Shown here: positions 8,098-16,407 of the stretch, one piece after another
How the letters are laid out: each line of letters opens with the position of its first letter
Position numbering within the stretch: the first letter of the stretch is position 1
NCBI GenBank assembly: GCA_002405435.1
Contig: DHLU01000041.1
Location: 1-21,286 of the forward strand
Direction: 5' to 3'
Source of the DNA: Flavobacteriales bacterium UBA4660
Lineage (GTDB): Bacteria; Bacteroidota; Bacteroidia; Flavobacteriales_D; Sanyastnellaceae
DNA length: 21,286 bases
Position numbers and translations under genes: made by a program
Notes under the pieces: model-generated
What the model was told of the DNA's origin: nothing
Database searches by the model: none
What the model saw: the letters and a program-made list of their open reading frames with translations, nothing else

Positions 8098-8538
8098 ATG
8101 CAGCATATTACCATTCACGTGGGCAGTGACCATGCCGGAGTAGAATTAAAAGAACAAGTGGTGAAATACCTCCAGGCACAGGGCCGGCGGGTGGAAGACC
8201 ATGGCACCTACGACACGGGGCGCTGCGATTACCCTGATTATGCACATGCAACCGCAAAGGGAGTGCTGTCAGACGGGGGTAGCGGCGTATTGATTTGTGG
8301 CAGTGCCAACGGAGTTTGTATGGCGGCTAACAAACACGCAGGTATCAGGGCAGCCTTGTGCTGGAATAAAGAAATAGCAGCACTGGCAAGGGCACACAAT
8401 GATGCCAACATCATTTGCCTGCCTGCGCGATTTATTACGGCAGAAGAGGCAATGGCCATACTGGATGCGTTTTTCAAGACACCCTTTGAAGGGGGAAGAC
8501 ACAGCGCGCGCGTGGAGAAAATAGACCTTGAACAATGA
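8098..8538 (+). CDS. rpiB: Ribose-5-phosphate isomerase B
   Basis: Interconverts ribose 5-phosphate and ribulose 5-phosphate in the non-oxidative pentose phosphate pathway (cytoplasmic). The 146-residue length is normal for RpiB/LacAB proteins. Motifs are GSDHAG (9-14), GVLICGSANGVCMAANKHAGIR with the catalytic Cys67, AHNDANI and the C-terminal GGRHSARV. The ATG at 8098 starts directly at the first strand (MQHITIHVGSDHAG) and follows a -7 element at very short distance. The stop overlaps the M28 peptidase start as ATGA (8535-8538), so the two are translationally coupled although no functional link is evident. Confidence 0.96.
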   Translation: MQHITIHVGSDHAGVELKEQVVKYLQAQGRRVEDHGTYDTGRCDYPDYAHATAKGVLSDGGSGVLICGSANGVCMAANKHAGIRAALCWNKEIAALARAHNDANIICLPARFITAEEAMAILDAFFKTPFEGGRHSARVEKIDLEQ

Positions 8539-10151
8539 ATATGATGAAGGAGTTAATGATAAAAAAAACCCTGTGTATGGGTCTGTGTGTGATGATGCTA
8601 ACCGGGTTAAAAGCCCAGGAGGATCCAGCAGAAAGGGAGGCTTTGAGCAGAAAATATGGCGCAAGCATTACAGCAGGAGAGCTGCGGGCGCACCTGGAAG
8701 TGCTGGCAAGTGATGCCTATGAGGGAAGAGAAACGGGCAAGCCCGGACAAAAAAAAGCCGCTCAGTACCTGGCGGATTATTACACCGGCGAAGGAATTGC
8801 GCCGGGTAACGGCAACAGTTATTTGCAACCTTTTCCACTGAAATTGACGCGCAACAACGAGGCTACGATGGAGGTGGCTGGAAAGACGTACCGCTTTGCA
8901 GATGATTTTTATTTCTGGGGCGGATTTAATTCGACTGAGTTGTCGCTGGAACAGTGCGTTTTTGCAGGCTATGGTATAGAGTCGCCGGCCTACAATGACT
9001 ATGCGGAGATCTCTGCTGAGGGCAAAGTAGTTGTGCTCATGAAAGGTGAGCCAAAGTATAAGGGAAAGAGCGTGGTTACGGGTACGGCAGTACCTTCTGC
9101 CTGGGCGGAGGACATGGAGGGCAAAATCATGTTGGCCGCCCAAAAGGGAGCCATAGGCGTTTTGATAATCGATGAAGAATATGAATTTTATGTCCCGCGG
9201 GTGAGGTTTTGGCTGGAACAGCCGATGATGCAGCTGGACAAGCCCGCATCCAAAGGGGGCGGATTGTTGCCCTATGCCGTGTGCAAGGAGTCGTTGGGAA
9301 ATGCCCTGCTGGCATCGGGCAAAAAAAAGTCGATTGCTGCACAGTGCAAGGCCATTTCAAAAAAGGGCAAACCGAAAAGCTTTTATTTCACGGGAAACGG
9401 AATTTTTAATGCGCGCAGAAATATGACTGCCCTGGCATCGGAAAATGTGCTGGCGTTTATCGAAGGAAGTGATCCGTCGCTGAAAGAAGAAATCGTGGTG
9501 ATATCGGCTCATTATGATCATATAGGGATCGTTAATGGTCAAATCAACAACGGTGCCGACGACGACGGAAGCGGCACAGTGACTACCCTTGAAATTGCTG
9601 AGGCTTTCGCTACGGCGCGTGAAGAGGGCAAGGGTCCGCGCAGAAGCATTTTGTTTCTGCATGTAAGCGGAGAAGAGAAGGGTTTATTGGGTAGCGAATG
9701 GTATACCGAATACCCCGTGTATCCGCTGGAGAATACCGTATGCGATCTGAACATTGATATGATCGGTCGAAAAGATTCGCTGCATACAACGGCCGAATAT
9801 GTGTACCTCATTGGCAGCGACAGGCTCAGTACTGACCTGCACCGCATCAGCGAACAATGCCATGAGACATACGCCAGCAACCTCTACCTTGACTACACCT
9901 ACAATGATCCCAACGACCCCGAACAGTTTTACTACCGGTCAGACCATTACAACTTTGCAAAGAACAATATACCGGTAATTTTCTATTTCACCGGTGTACA
10001 TCCCGACTACCACAAGCCCGGTGATGATGTGGAGAAAATCATGTTTGACAAAATGGAGACCATTGCAAGGCTAATTTTTCATACGGCCTGGGAGGTAGCC
10101 AACCGCGACGAACGGCCGAAAGTGGACGTGGTCGCAGCGCCGAGGGATTAA
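8535..10151 (+). CDS. Exported M28-family zinc metallopeptidase with PA-like insert
   Basis: A 538-residue secreted peptidase, probably an aminopeptidase. The N-terminus is a signal peptide (MIKKTLCMGLCVMMLTGLKAQ). A prodomain-like region follows (LASDAYEGRETGKPGQKKAAQYL, about 57-80), then a PA-like insert around 135-270 (VVVLMKGEP, AAQKGAIGVLII). The M28 catalytic domain runs from about 300. Predicted metal ligands and catalytic residues are H326 (SAHYDH), D343 (GADDDGSG), E380 and E381 (SGEEKGLLGS), D408 (NIDMIGR) and H493 (DYHKPGDD); all are present, so it should be active. The ATG at 8535 overlaps the rpiB stop as ATGA. An ATG at 8556 lies closely downstream of AAGGAG (8547-8552) and is an alternative start giving a cleaner signal peptide. 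Substrate specificity cannot be told. Confidence 0.93.
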   Translation: MNMMKELMIKKTLCMGLCVMMLTGLKAQEDPAEREALSRKYGASITAGELRAHLEVLASDAYEGRETGKPGQKKAAQYLADYYTGEGIAPGNGNSYLQPFPLKLTRNNEATMEVAGKTYRFADDFYFWGGFNSTELSLEQCVFAGYGIESPAYNDYAEISAEGKVVVLMKGEPKYKGKSVVTGTAVPSAWAEDMEGKIMLAAQKGAIGVLIIDEEYEFYVPRVRFWLEQPMMQLDKPASKGGGLLPYAVCKESLGNALLASGKKKSIAAQCKAISKKGKPKSFYFTGNGIFNARRNMTALASENVLAFIEGSDPSLKEEIVVISAHYDHIGIVNGQINNGADDDGSGTVTTLEIAEAFATAREEGKGPRRSILFLHVSGEEKGLLGSEWYTEYPVYPLENTVCDLNIDMIGRKDSLHTTAEYVYLIGSDRLSTDLHRISEQCHETYASNLYLDYTYNDPNDPEQFYYRSDHYNFAKNNIPVIFYFTGVHPDYHKPGDDVEKIMFDKMETIARLIFHTAWEVANRDERPKVDVVAAPRD

Positions 10152-10193
10152 CCCGGCTGATTCCATGTGGAACGCTGCCGTGGCCTGCGCGGG

Positions 10194-11441
10194 CTATGCG
10201 GGCTCTTCAAGTAACTGCGTGATGAAAAGTTCAAGCCGCGACGTATAGTGTTGGTAATAACGACCTGTGCCGGGACCATAAAAACCGGTGTGTATTTTTC
10301 TCACCACCCCTTTTCGGTCAACTACCAGCAGCGTGGGATATGACATTACCGCGTTAAGCATGGGAAATACCTGATTGCTCATGTGTTTTTCACCGCCGAG
10401 GTAAGACGCATAGGGCAGGTTGAGCTGGCGAAACTGACGGGCCACATTGCGCAGCAAGTCCTCCTGGCCTCCATTGCGCTCAAAAGCGACGGGAATAACC
10501 TGCAGTCCGCGGCTATTGTATCTGCGGTAGATATCGCCAAGCCAGACACTCTCGTCGGTGCAATTTGGACACCAGGTGCCGTGCAACTGGACAAGTGTGA
10601 CCTTGCCCTTGAGGCTGGAGACATCAAAAGTTACCGGCATACCGGAACTGTTGGTGACAGAAAAACGGAGCGGTTCACCGGAAGTTGTCACATAGGTCAG
10701 TGAGTCGGGATCGGTAAGGGCCGCAGCGTCGTCGTGCCGGGCCTCCCAGGTTTCGACGCTGTGGTTGCCCGAATAAAAAAGACCCCGGCTTATCACAGAA
10801 TCGCCGCGCTCAAATGAACCCGTAAAGTGAAACAAGTGCGTACCGTCAAAACAACTCAGGTAAAACGGTGCCGGAGAGCGGGTGCTGTCAAGGGTTCCCT
10901 GCAAAAAGCGGTAGTCACCGGTTTCGGTCATAAAGGTGCCTGACAGGTTGCTGCCTGATCGGTGGAGCAGGGCAACGGAGGGATAGCGGAGCGAATCAAC
11001 ATCCGGATTAAAGGTCACCCGGTAGCGTTTACCCTCGTCGCCGGGATGGTGCGCGGAGAAGTCGGCAAAGGCAGCTGGGCTTCCGGTAAAGTCAACGCGG
11101 TACTGCCCTTGCCGGGAATGGTCTTGCCAATAACCAGAGACCAGCGTGTCGTTGTGCAACCGCCCGTGCAGGGACGAGTTGAAAAGCGGTAATTTCACAT
11201 GAAAACTATCGGCAGCCCAAGTGAGCGCCTCGAGCGGTATTTGTTCGGTCCAGTTGTATAATACCCAACCGCCCGCCGAATCTACCGAGAGCCTTACCGG
11301 AATGCTGATGCTGTCGTTGACCGGAAAAGCGAGCGACCACTGCCCGGGCGTCATGCCGACAGGGCGGCTGTGTTCCGTACATGAAGCAAGGAACAGGCAG
11401 GCCAGAAAGGAGGGCAACCCTATATACCGGTTGGCAATCAC
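10194..11441 (-). CDS. TlpA-like thioredoxin-fold lipoprotein
   Basis: A 415-residue predicted lipoprotein. The start chosen is GTG at 11441: it gives a short signal peptide (VIANRYIGLPSFLACLFLASC) ending in the lipobox LASC with lipidated Cys21. The frame is open further to 11669, but that part overlaps the ALDH gene and lacks signal-peptide character. Residues about 25-255 are an uncharacterised, beta-rich region. From about 265 comes a TlpA/AhpC-TSA-like domain: QLHGTWCPNC with the redox pair C291 and C294, and SYPTLLVVDRKG with the cis-proline P369. It probably works as an envelope thiol-disulfide oxidoreductase. A -7-like CATATTTG ends only 6 bp upstream of the GTG, supporting this start and predicting a leaderless transcript. 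It lies 49 bp after the ALDH stop and converges on the M28 gene. Confidence 0.85.
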   Translation of the reverse strand: MIANRYIGLPSFLACLFLASCTEHSRPVGMTPGQWSLAFPVNDSISIPVRLSVDSAGGWVLYNWTEQIPLEALTWAADSFHVKLPLFNSSLHGRLHNDTLVSGYWQDHSRQGQYRVDFTGSPAAFADFSAHHPGDEGKRYRVTFNPDVDSLRYPSVALLHRSGSNLSGTFMTETGDYRFLQGTLDSTRSPAPFYLSCFDGTHLFHFTGSFERGDSVISRGLFYSGNHSVETWEARHDDAAALTDPDSLTYVTTSGEPLRFSVTNSSGMPVTFDVSSLKGKVTLVQLHGTWCPNCTDESVWLGDIYRRYNSRGLQVIPVAFERNGGQEDLLRNVARQFRQLNLPYASYLGGEKHMSNQVFPMLNAVMSYPTLLVVDRKGVVRKIHTGFYGPGTGRYYQHYTSRLELFITQLLEEPA

Positions 11442-11447
11442 AGCGGA

Positions 11448-11455
11448 CAAATATG
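11448..11455 (-). promoter_or_regulatory. Possible -7 element for the TlpA-like lipoprotein gene
   Basis: CATATTTG on the - strand differs from TAnnTTTG only at the first base. It ends 6 bp upstream of the proposed GTG start at 11441, the same geometry as at rpiB and the MORN gene. It helps choose the GTG start over the long upstream extension. Confidence 0.35.
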
Positions 11456-11490
11456 CAGGAAAAGCAGGCCGCTGCCTGCAACCGCATGCG

Positions 11491-13047
11491 TCAGAACTCA
11501 AAACGGATACCTTGGGCCAGTGGCAATTGCGTACTGTAATTGATGGTATTGGTCTGTCGGCGCATATAATTCTTCCAGGCGTCGCTGCCGCTTTCCCGTC
11601 CGCCGCCGGTTTCCTTTTCACCGCCGAAGGCCCCGCCGATTTCGGCCCCGGATGTGCCGATATTGACATTGGCGATTCCGCAATCGCTGCCGGCAGCAGA
11701 AAGAAACAACTCCGCCTCGCGCAGGTGGGTGGTCATGATGGCGGAGGAGAGACCCTGAGCCACGCCGTTTTGCATGGCAATGGCCTCATCAAGGGCTTCA
11801 TACCCCATCACATAGAGGATAGGCGCAAAGGTTTCGTGCTGCACGATCGGCAGGGTTGAATCCTTCACGCGAATTATGCAAGGCTTGACGTAACAACCAC
11901 TCTCGTAGCCGGGGCCACTGAGCACACCCCCTTCGACTTCCACTTTTCCACCTTGTTCCACTGCCTGGGCAATAGCGCCCATGTAAGCCTCAACGGCGGC
12001 TTTGTCTATAAGGGGCCCCACGTGGTTGTGCTGGTCGAGCGGATTGCCGATGCGCAGCTGCCCGTAAGCGGCCCGCAGGGTATCCAGAACCTCATCAATG
12101 ATGGTATTGTGCACAATCAGCCTGCGGGTGGTAGTGCAGCGCTGTCCGGCTGTGCCGCAGGCACCGAACACCGCTCCAATAATGGTCATTTTCAAGTCGG
12201 CGGAGGGGGTAACAATGATGGCGTTGTTTCCGCCCAGCTCGAGCAGGCTTCGGCCAAAGCGCTCGGCAACACGGCTTCCGACCAGGCGGCCCATGCGGGT
12301 GGAACCCGTGGCAGAAATAAGCGGAACGCGTGTATCGCTTACCAGCCATTCCCCCACGCGGTAGTCGCCGGTAATGATGCCCGAGATGCCTTCCGGCAGT
12401 TGGTTGGCCGCAGCCACTTCATTCCAGATATGCTGGCAGGCGATGGAACACAGCGGGGTTTTTTCTGAGCCCTTCCATACGCACACATTGCCGCATACCC
12501 AGGCCAGCGCGCTGTTCCAGCTCCAGACAGCTACCGGAAAATTAAAGGCCGAGACAATGCCTACCACCCCCAGTGGATGCCACTGCTCGTACATCCGGTG
12601 ACCGGGCCGCTCGCTGTGCATGGTCAGGCCGTAGAGCTGCCGCGAGAGCCCCACGGCAAAATCGCAGATGTCAATCATTTCCTGCACCTCGCCCAGCCCT
12701 TCCTGAAGCGACTTCCCCATTTCGTAGCTGACCAATTGCCCCAGGGGCTTTTTATAGGCGCGCAGCCGGTCGCCAAACTGGCGAACAATTTCACCCCGTT
12801 TGGGAGCGGGCATATCGCGCCAAAAGGGAAAGGCCTGCTGTGCACGGGCCAAGACCTCTTCGTAATCGGCGGCGGTCGCTGTAGTGACGCCGCCAATCAG
12901 TTTTCCGTCAACCGGACTATAGCTGTCAATCACGGGGCCGCTGCCAAAGAGGTGTTTTCCCGTGGAACACCCCTCAGATACTGGTTTAATGCCGAGCGTG
13001 CTGAGGATAGCGGCGATGTCGAAGTCGGTAGAGGCGGTGGTTGGCAT
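11491..13047 (-). CDS. amaB: ALDH7-type L-piperideine-6-carboxylate / alpha-aminoadipate semialdehyde dehydrogenase
   Basis: An NAD(P)-dependent aldehyde dehydrogenase of 518 residues, closest to the antiquitin (ALDH7) subfamily that oxidises alpha-aminoadipate semialdehyde to alpha-aminoadipate in lysine catabolism. Catalytic features are AFNFP with N169, K192 in WKGSEKTP, the general base E270 (LLELGGNN) and the nucleophile C304 (GTAGQRCTTTRR). The C-terminus GGGRESGSDAWKNYMRR and LPLAQGIRFEF is diagnostic of ALDH7. The start is the ATG at 13047 (MPTTASTDFD), because a perfect -7 element lies 18 bp upstream; the open frame up to 13125 would run through that promoter. It is divergent from kbl. 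The symbol follows the Pseudomonas lysine-pathway enzyme and is by analogy; family confidence is high, exact substrate less so. Confidence 0.92.
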   Translation of the reverse strand: MPTTASTDFDIAAILSTLGIKPVSEGCSTGKHLFGSGPVIDSYSPVDGKLIGGVTTATAADYEEVLARAQQAFPFWRDMPAPKRGEIVRQFGDRLRAYKKPLGQLVSYEMGKSLQEGLGEVQEMIDICDFAVGLSRQLYGLTMHSERPGHRMYEQWHPLGVVGIVSAFNFPVAVWSWNSALAWVCGNVCVWKGSEKTPLCSIACQHIWNEVAAANQLPEGISGIITGDYRVGEWLVSDTRVPLISATGSTRMGRLVGSRVAERFGRSLLELGGNNAIIVTPSADLKMTIIGAVFGACGTAGQRCTTTRRLIVHNTIIDEVLDTLRAAYGQLRIGNPLDQHNHVGPLIDKAAVEAYMGAIAQAVEQGGKVEVEGGVLSGPGYESGCYVKPCIIRVKDSTLPIVQHETFAPILYVMGYEALDEAIAMQNGVAQGLSSAIMTTHLREAELFLSAAGSDCGIANVNIGTSGAEIGGAFGGEKETGGGRESGSDAWKNYMRRQTNTINYSTQLPLAQGIRFEF

Positions 13048-13064
13048 GCGTGAAAATTTTCCGG

Positions 13065-13072
13065 CAAAATTA
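13065..13072 (-). promoter_or_regulatory. -7 promoter element of the ALDH7 gene
   Basis: TAATTTTG on the - strand matches TAnnTTTG exactly and lies 17 bp upstream of the ATG at 13047, giving a predicted leader of about 10 nt. It fixes the ALDH start by excluding upstream in-frame starts. No clear -33 element was found. Confidence 0.55.
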
Positions 13073-13145
13073 CCACGGACCGCCGCACCAGGCACCGGGC
13101 AGATGACGCTACCTTCGGCGGCCACACCACTAAGGGTTATCTAAG

Positions 13146-14339
13146 ATGTACGAAAACATGAAGGCTCACCTGCAGGCCGAACTGCAGTCCATCAAAGATG
13201 CCGGGCTATACAAGCGCGAACGCATCATCACCTCTCCCCAAGGCGCCGAAATCACGGTTGGGGGAAAACGGGTATTGAATTTTTGTGCCAATAACTACCT
13301 CGGACTTTCTTCACACCCCATGGTGACGGAAGCCGCCAAAAAGGCTATTGACACCCATGGATACGGAATGTCCAGTGTACGCTTCATCTGCGGTACCCAG
13401 GATATTCACAAGGAACTGGAGCAGAAAATTGCGTCCTTCTTGCACACGGAAGATACCATTCTCTATGCAGCGGCCTTTGACGCCAATGGGGGTGTTTTTG
13501 AGCCCCTGCTCAATGAGCAGGACGCCATCATCAGTGATGCGCTGAACCACGCCTCAATTATTGACGGGGTAAGACTCTGCAAGGCCCGGCGCTACCGCTA
13601 CAACAACAACGATATGGAAGACCTGGAGTTGCAGCTGAAAGCGGCGAACGACGCGGGGGCCCGATTCAAACTTGTGGTTACCGACGGCGTATTCTCTATG
13701 GACGGCTATGTGGCGCAGCTGGACGTCATATGCGCGTTGGCCGCTACATATGGGGCCATGGTAATGGTAGACGAGTGCCATGCAACAGGCTTTATCGGAA
13801 AGACCGGACGGGGAACCATTGAGCTGAAAAATGTGCTGGGCAAGGTGGACATCATCACCGGAACCCTCGGCAAGGCGTTGGGAGGCGCTATGGGTGGATT
13901 TACGACGGGAAGGAAAGAGATCATTGAGCTCCTCAGGCAGCGCTCCAGGCCTTATCTGTTTTCTAATTCGCTTGCGCCGAGTATCGTAGGGGCGAGCATT
14001 GCGGTGTTTGACCTCTTGAGCAGCACCACGGAACTGCGCGATACACTTGATGCGAATGTCACACGGTTTAAGGCAGGCATCCGCGAGGCTGGTTTTGAAA
14101 TTCGCGACGGAGCGTCAGCCATCGTGCCCGTAATGCTTTACGATGCAAAATTGTCGCAAGACTTTGCCGACGCGTTGCTGGAGGAAGGTATTTATGTGAT
14201 TGGCTTCTTCTACCCGGTAGTTCCCAAAGGACTTGCGCGGATCCGCGTCCAACTGTCGGCCGCCCACGAGCCCGCCCACATTGACAAGGCCATAGACGCT
14301 TTTACCCGCGTGGGGAAAAAACAGGGCGTTATAGCCTGA
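13146..14339 (+). CDS. kbl: Glycine C-acetyltransferase (2-amino-3-ketobutyrate CoA ligase)
   Basis: A PLP enzyme that cleaves 2-amino-3-ketobutyrate with CoA to glycine and acetyl-CoA, the second step of threonine degradation via threonine dehydrogenase. At 397 residues it is full length and collinear with E. coli Kbl. Shared stretches include [49 protein letters not shown] and [13 protein letters not shown]. The PLP lysine is K243 ([10 protein letters not shown]), and H135, D209 and H212 occupy cofactor-binding positions. This separates it from serine palmitoyltransferase and other alpha-oxoamine synthases. No threonine dehydrogenase gene is in the window. The ATG at 13146 matches family starts. 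The 98-bp divergent gap to the ALDH gene holds a weak -7-like TACCTTCG (13110-13117). A FAD oxidoreductase gene follows 25 bp downstream. Confidence 0.97.
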   Translation: MYENMKAHLQAELQSIKDAGLYKRERIITSPQGAEITVGGKRVLNFCANNYLGLSSHPMVTEAAKKAIDTHGYGMSSVRFICGTQDIHKELEQKIASFLHTEDTILYAAAFDANGGVFEPLLNEQDAIISDALNHASIIDGVRLCKARRYRYNNNDMEDLELQLKAANDAGARFKLVVTDGVFSMDGYVAQLDVICALAATYGAMVMVDECHATGFIGKTGRGTIELKNVLGKVDIITGTLGKALGGAMGGFTTGRKEIIELLRQRSRPYLFSNSLAPSIVGASIAVFDLLSSTTELRDTLDANVTRFKAGIREAGFEIRDGASAIVPVMLYDAKLSQDFADALLEEGIYVIGFFYPVVPKGLARIRVQLSAAHEPAHIDKAIDAFTRVGKKQGVIA

Positions 14340-14364
14340 TGCCACGGCCCCGAACCGAAACGGT

Positions 14365-15372
14365 ATGAAAAAGTGCACCGTGGTTGGTCAGGGACTTGCG
14401 GGCACCGTGCTCGCATTTTTGCTCCAGCGAGCGGGCTGGCATCTGACCATTGTGGACCGCGGCCACGAGGGTAGTGCTTCCGCTGTGGCGGCGGGAATGT
14501 GGAACCCCGTTTCCTTTCGCCGTGTATCCGTTGAGCCCCTGTTGATGTCTAGCCATCCGGAAATGGCGGGCGTGTACCGGGCCATGGAGGTCTGGCTGGG
14601 AGAACGGTTTTTCTTTCCGACACCGCTGGTGCGTGTATTCCCCGATCAGCAAAGCGCCAACCTGTGGGACGAAAAAACCAGGAGACCCCTGTTGTCACCC
14701 CTTGTTCAGCCTGTACCACCCTCGCTTTCCCCCCATTTCAATGCGCCCTTTGGCACGGGATGCGTGGCGGGCGCCGGTTGGCTGGATGTGCCGAAAATGC
14801 TGGGTGCCGCGCGTGCCGCGTGGATGGCCTCAAACACACTGACAGCCGAAAGCCGGTCGGCGGGTTACAGCGGTGAGGTCACGATCTGGTGCACAGGCGC
14901 GGCGTGGCATGCGGAAGGCGCGGCATGGCGACATGCGGTAATTCCCAATAAAGGGCAGTTGCTGCAGGTGGAAATGGATGGCCCTGCCCTGGAAGAACTG
15001 GTGCATTTCGGAAACTTTCTGGTACCCTCAGGCAGCGGAGGCTATGTGACCGGAGCCACGTATGAACGTTCGTTTGACCATGCACAGCCTACGCCGGAAG
15101 CGCGGGCACTCCTGAGCACAGCCCTGGAAGAGGTGTACAGCGGCCCTTTTGCGATTACCGGACAAACCGCGGGCATACGGCCAACGACCCGTGACCGGCA
15201 GCCACTCATAGGACCCGTAGAAGGATGGACGAACCAGTACCTGTTTAATGGTTTTGGTTCGCGGGGCGTGCTGCTGGTGCCCTGGTGCGCTGCGCGGTTG
15301 GTTGAGCACCTGGAAACAGGTTGTGCATTACCCCGCGCGGTAGCCACTAGCCGCCTCTCTGCCCGGACATAG
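14365..15372 (+). CDS. DAO-type FAD-dependent oxidoreductase
   Basis: A 335-residue flavoprotein of the D-amino-acid oxidase/glycine oxidase superfamily. The N-terminal FAD-binding motif VVGQGLAGTVLA (6-17) ends its Rossmann unit at D31 (TIVDRG). The substrate-binding part is in the middle, and the C-terminal FAD-contacting segment includes GIRPTTRDRQPLIGP (270-284) and NGFGSRGVLLVPW (295-307). No signal peptide is visible. It starts 25 bp after the kbl stop on the same strand, so it is probably co-transcribed. Oxidation of glycine or another amino acid would fit next to a glycine-producing enzyme, but that is inference only. The segment around 100-135 (proline-rich, LLSPLVQPVPPSLSP) is not a motif I recognise. 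Confidence 0.85.
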   Translation: MKKCTVVGQGLAGTVLAFLLQRAGWHLTIVDRGHEGSASAVAAGMWNPVSFRRVSVEPLLMSSHPEMAGVYRAMEVWLGERFFFPTPLVRVFPDQQSANLWDEKTRRPLLSPLVQPVPPSLSPHFNAPFGTGCVAGAGWLDVPKMLGAARAAWMASNTLTAESRSAGYSGEVTIWCTGAAWHAEGAAWRHAVIPNKGQLLQVEMDGPALEELVHFGNFLVPSGSGGYVTGATYERSFDHAQPTPEARALLSTALEEVYSGPFAITGQTAGIRPTTRDRQPLIGPVEGWTNQYLFNGFGSRGVLLVPWCAARLVEHLETGCALPRAVATSRLSART

Positions 15373-15427
15373 GGATGAGTGAAAAATAATGCAGTTATGG
15401 AATTTTCAGAAAATACTGAAAGATTTG

Positions 15428-15435
15428 TAAATTTG
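15428..15435 (+). promoter_or_regulatory. -7 promoter element of the GbsR-TIGR01777 operon
   Basis: TAAATTTG matches the Bacteroidota -7 consensus exactly and lies 16 bp before the ATG at 15452. ATTTTC (15402-15407), about 20 bp upstream, may serve as a poor -33 element. The whole 79-bp gap is clearly more AT-rich than the flanking genes. Confidence 0.55.
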
Positions 15436-15451
15436 AGGCTTTCTTAAGCGC

Positions 15452-15967
15452 ATGGCTACACTGGCTCAGGCCAAACAGGAGTTTATTGAGGCATGGGGCG
15501 GACATGGCAGTGCCTGGGGTATCAACCGTACCATGGCGCAGATTCATGCACTCCTGCTCGTCAGTGAAGTGGCGCTGTCGACAGAAGATGTGATGGAAGC
15601 GCTTGAAATAAGCCGGGGCAATGCCAATATGAACCTGCGCGCGCTGGTTGAGTGGAACCTGATCAGCCGCACGGTAGTAAAAGGAAATCGACGCGAATAC
15701 TTTATTGCCGAGAAGGATGCCTGGCGCATCGCCACTCAGATTGCGCGGGAAAGAAGGAAGCGGGAAATCGAACCGATGTTGAAAACCCTGGAAGGCCTGA
15801 GTGCAATGGAAATCAGGGGAGAAGAGAAAAAGAGCGCCGAGGCATTCCGGCAGACGATTAAGAACCTGCGCGAGGTGACGCTCAGGGCCGACCAGGTTAT
15901 CAGCGTCGTGGCTAAAGCCGGAGGTCTGGCGGTAACAAAAAAAATACTCAAACTTTTTGTGAAATGA
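15452..15967 (+). CDS. GbsR/MarR-family transcriptional regulator
   Basis: A 171-residue winged-helix regulator of the GbsR type. N-terminal helices (MATLAQAKQEFIEAWGGHGSAWGINRTMAQIHALLLVSE) lead into the helix-turn-helix (LSTEDVMEALEISRGNANMNLRALVEWNLISR, about 43-74) and the wing (TVVKGNRREYFIAEKDAW). The C-terminal half is a helical dimerisation region. It is the first gene of a unit with its own promoter. Its stop overlaps the next start as ATGA (15964-15967), so the membrane protein is translationally coupled and likely regulated by it. No effector can be inferred. Confidence 0.9.
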   Translation: MATLAQAKQEFIEAWGGHGSAWGINRTMAQIHALLLVSEVALSTEDVMEALEISRGNANMNLRALVEWNLISRTVVKGNRREYFIAEKDAWRIATQIARERRKREIEPMLKTLEGLSAMEIRGEEKKSAEAFRQTIKNLREVTLRADQVISVVAKAGGLAVTKKILKLFVK

Positions 15968-16398
15968 AATCCGTGATGTTTGTGGTTAACCTGCTGGCGC
16001 TGGTCGTGACCGGACTTGTGCTGCTATCTGGCGCATTGGGTAAAGAAGAAAGCTTGCTCTGGGGCTTGTCGTTTCTTTTTTTGCTGGGCGTGCTGCAGAT
16101 AATCTGTGCGGTGGTATTGGTCTTTTTGTGGTCCAGGCTAGCTGCCCCGGTACGTCGGGTCTTAAGGTTCTATTTGGTAACCACGGGCGCGTACGGACTT
16201 GTGACCGTGGGTATATTCATGCTAAACCTGGGTGATTTAGGTCGATGGATGTCAGATCAGGAGTGGCTTGGCATTTTTTGGCTGGGCGTCCTTCCTTTTG
16301 TGCTGGCAACATATTTCACGCGGATTTGTTATCTCTATACCAGGCATGACTCCGAAAAAAAAGTCTGGGAAAGTGACATTCTGGACCAGGAGTTATAA
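15964..16398 (+). CDS. Small four-helix membrane protein of unknown function
   Basis: A 144-residue protein with about four hydrophobic helices (approximately residues 4-25, 31-57, 68-90 and 101-120) and a charged C-terminal tail (HDSEKKVWESDILDQEL). No catalytic motif or recognised domain is seen. Its ATG overlaps the stop of the GbsR-type regulator as ATGA, and the TIGR01777 gene begins 9 bp after its stop, so it is the middle gene of a tight three-gene unit. A role at the inner membrane is all that can be said. Confidence 0.8.
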   Translation: MKSVMFVVNLLALVVTGLVLLSGALGKEESLLWGLSFLFLLGVLQIICAVVLVFLWSRLAAPVRRVLRFYLVTTGAYGLVTVGIFMLNLGDLGRWMSDQEWLGIFWLGVLPFVLATYFTRICYLYTRHDSEKKVWESDILDQEL

Positions 16399-16407
16399 GA
16401 ACGGGAA

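Noticed and set aside
7663..8133. A 156-codon frame on the - strand in the gene-free region
   Set aside because: It overlaps the start of rpiB, its translation has no recognisable domain, and the region has origin-like DNA features. The + strand frame at 7727-8071 is rejected for the same reasons.
10152..10193. A terminator hairpin between the convergent M28 and TlpA-like genes
   Set aside because: TTCCATGTGGAA leaves too small a loop, GCC-TGCGC-GGGC gives a very short stem, and neither has a T-run.
11953..12468. A 171-codon + strand frame inside the ALDH gene
   Set aside because: It is antisense to the conserved catalytic domain of the aldehyde dehydrogenase; no domain is visible in it.
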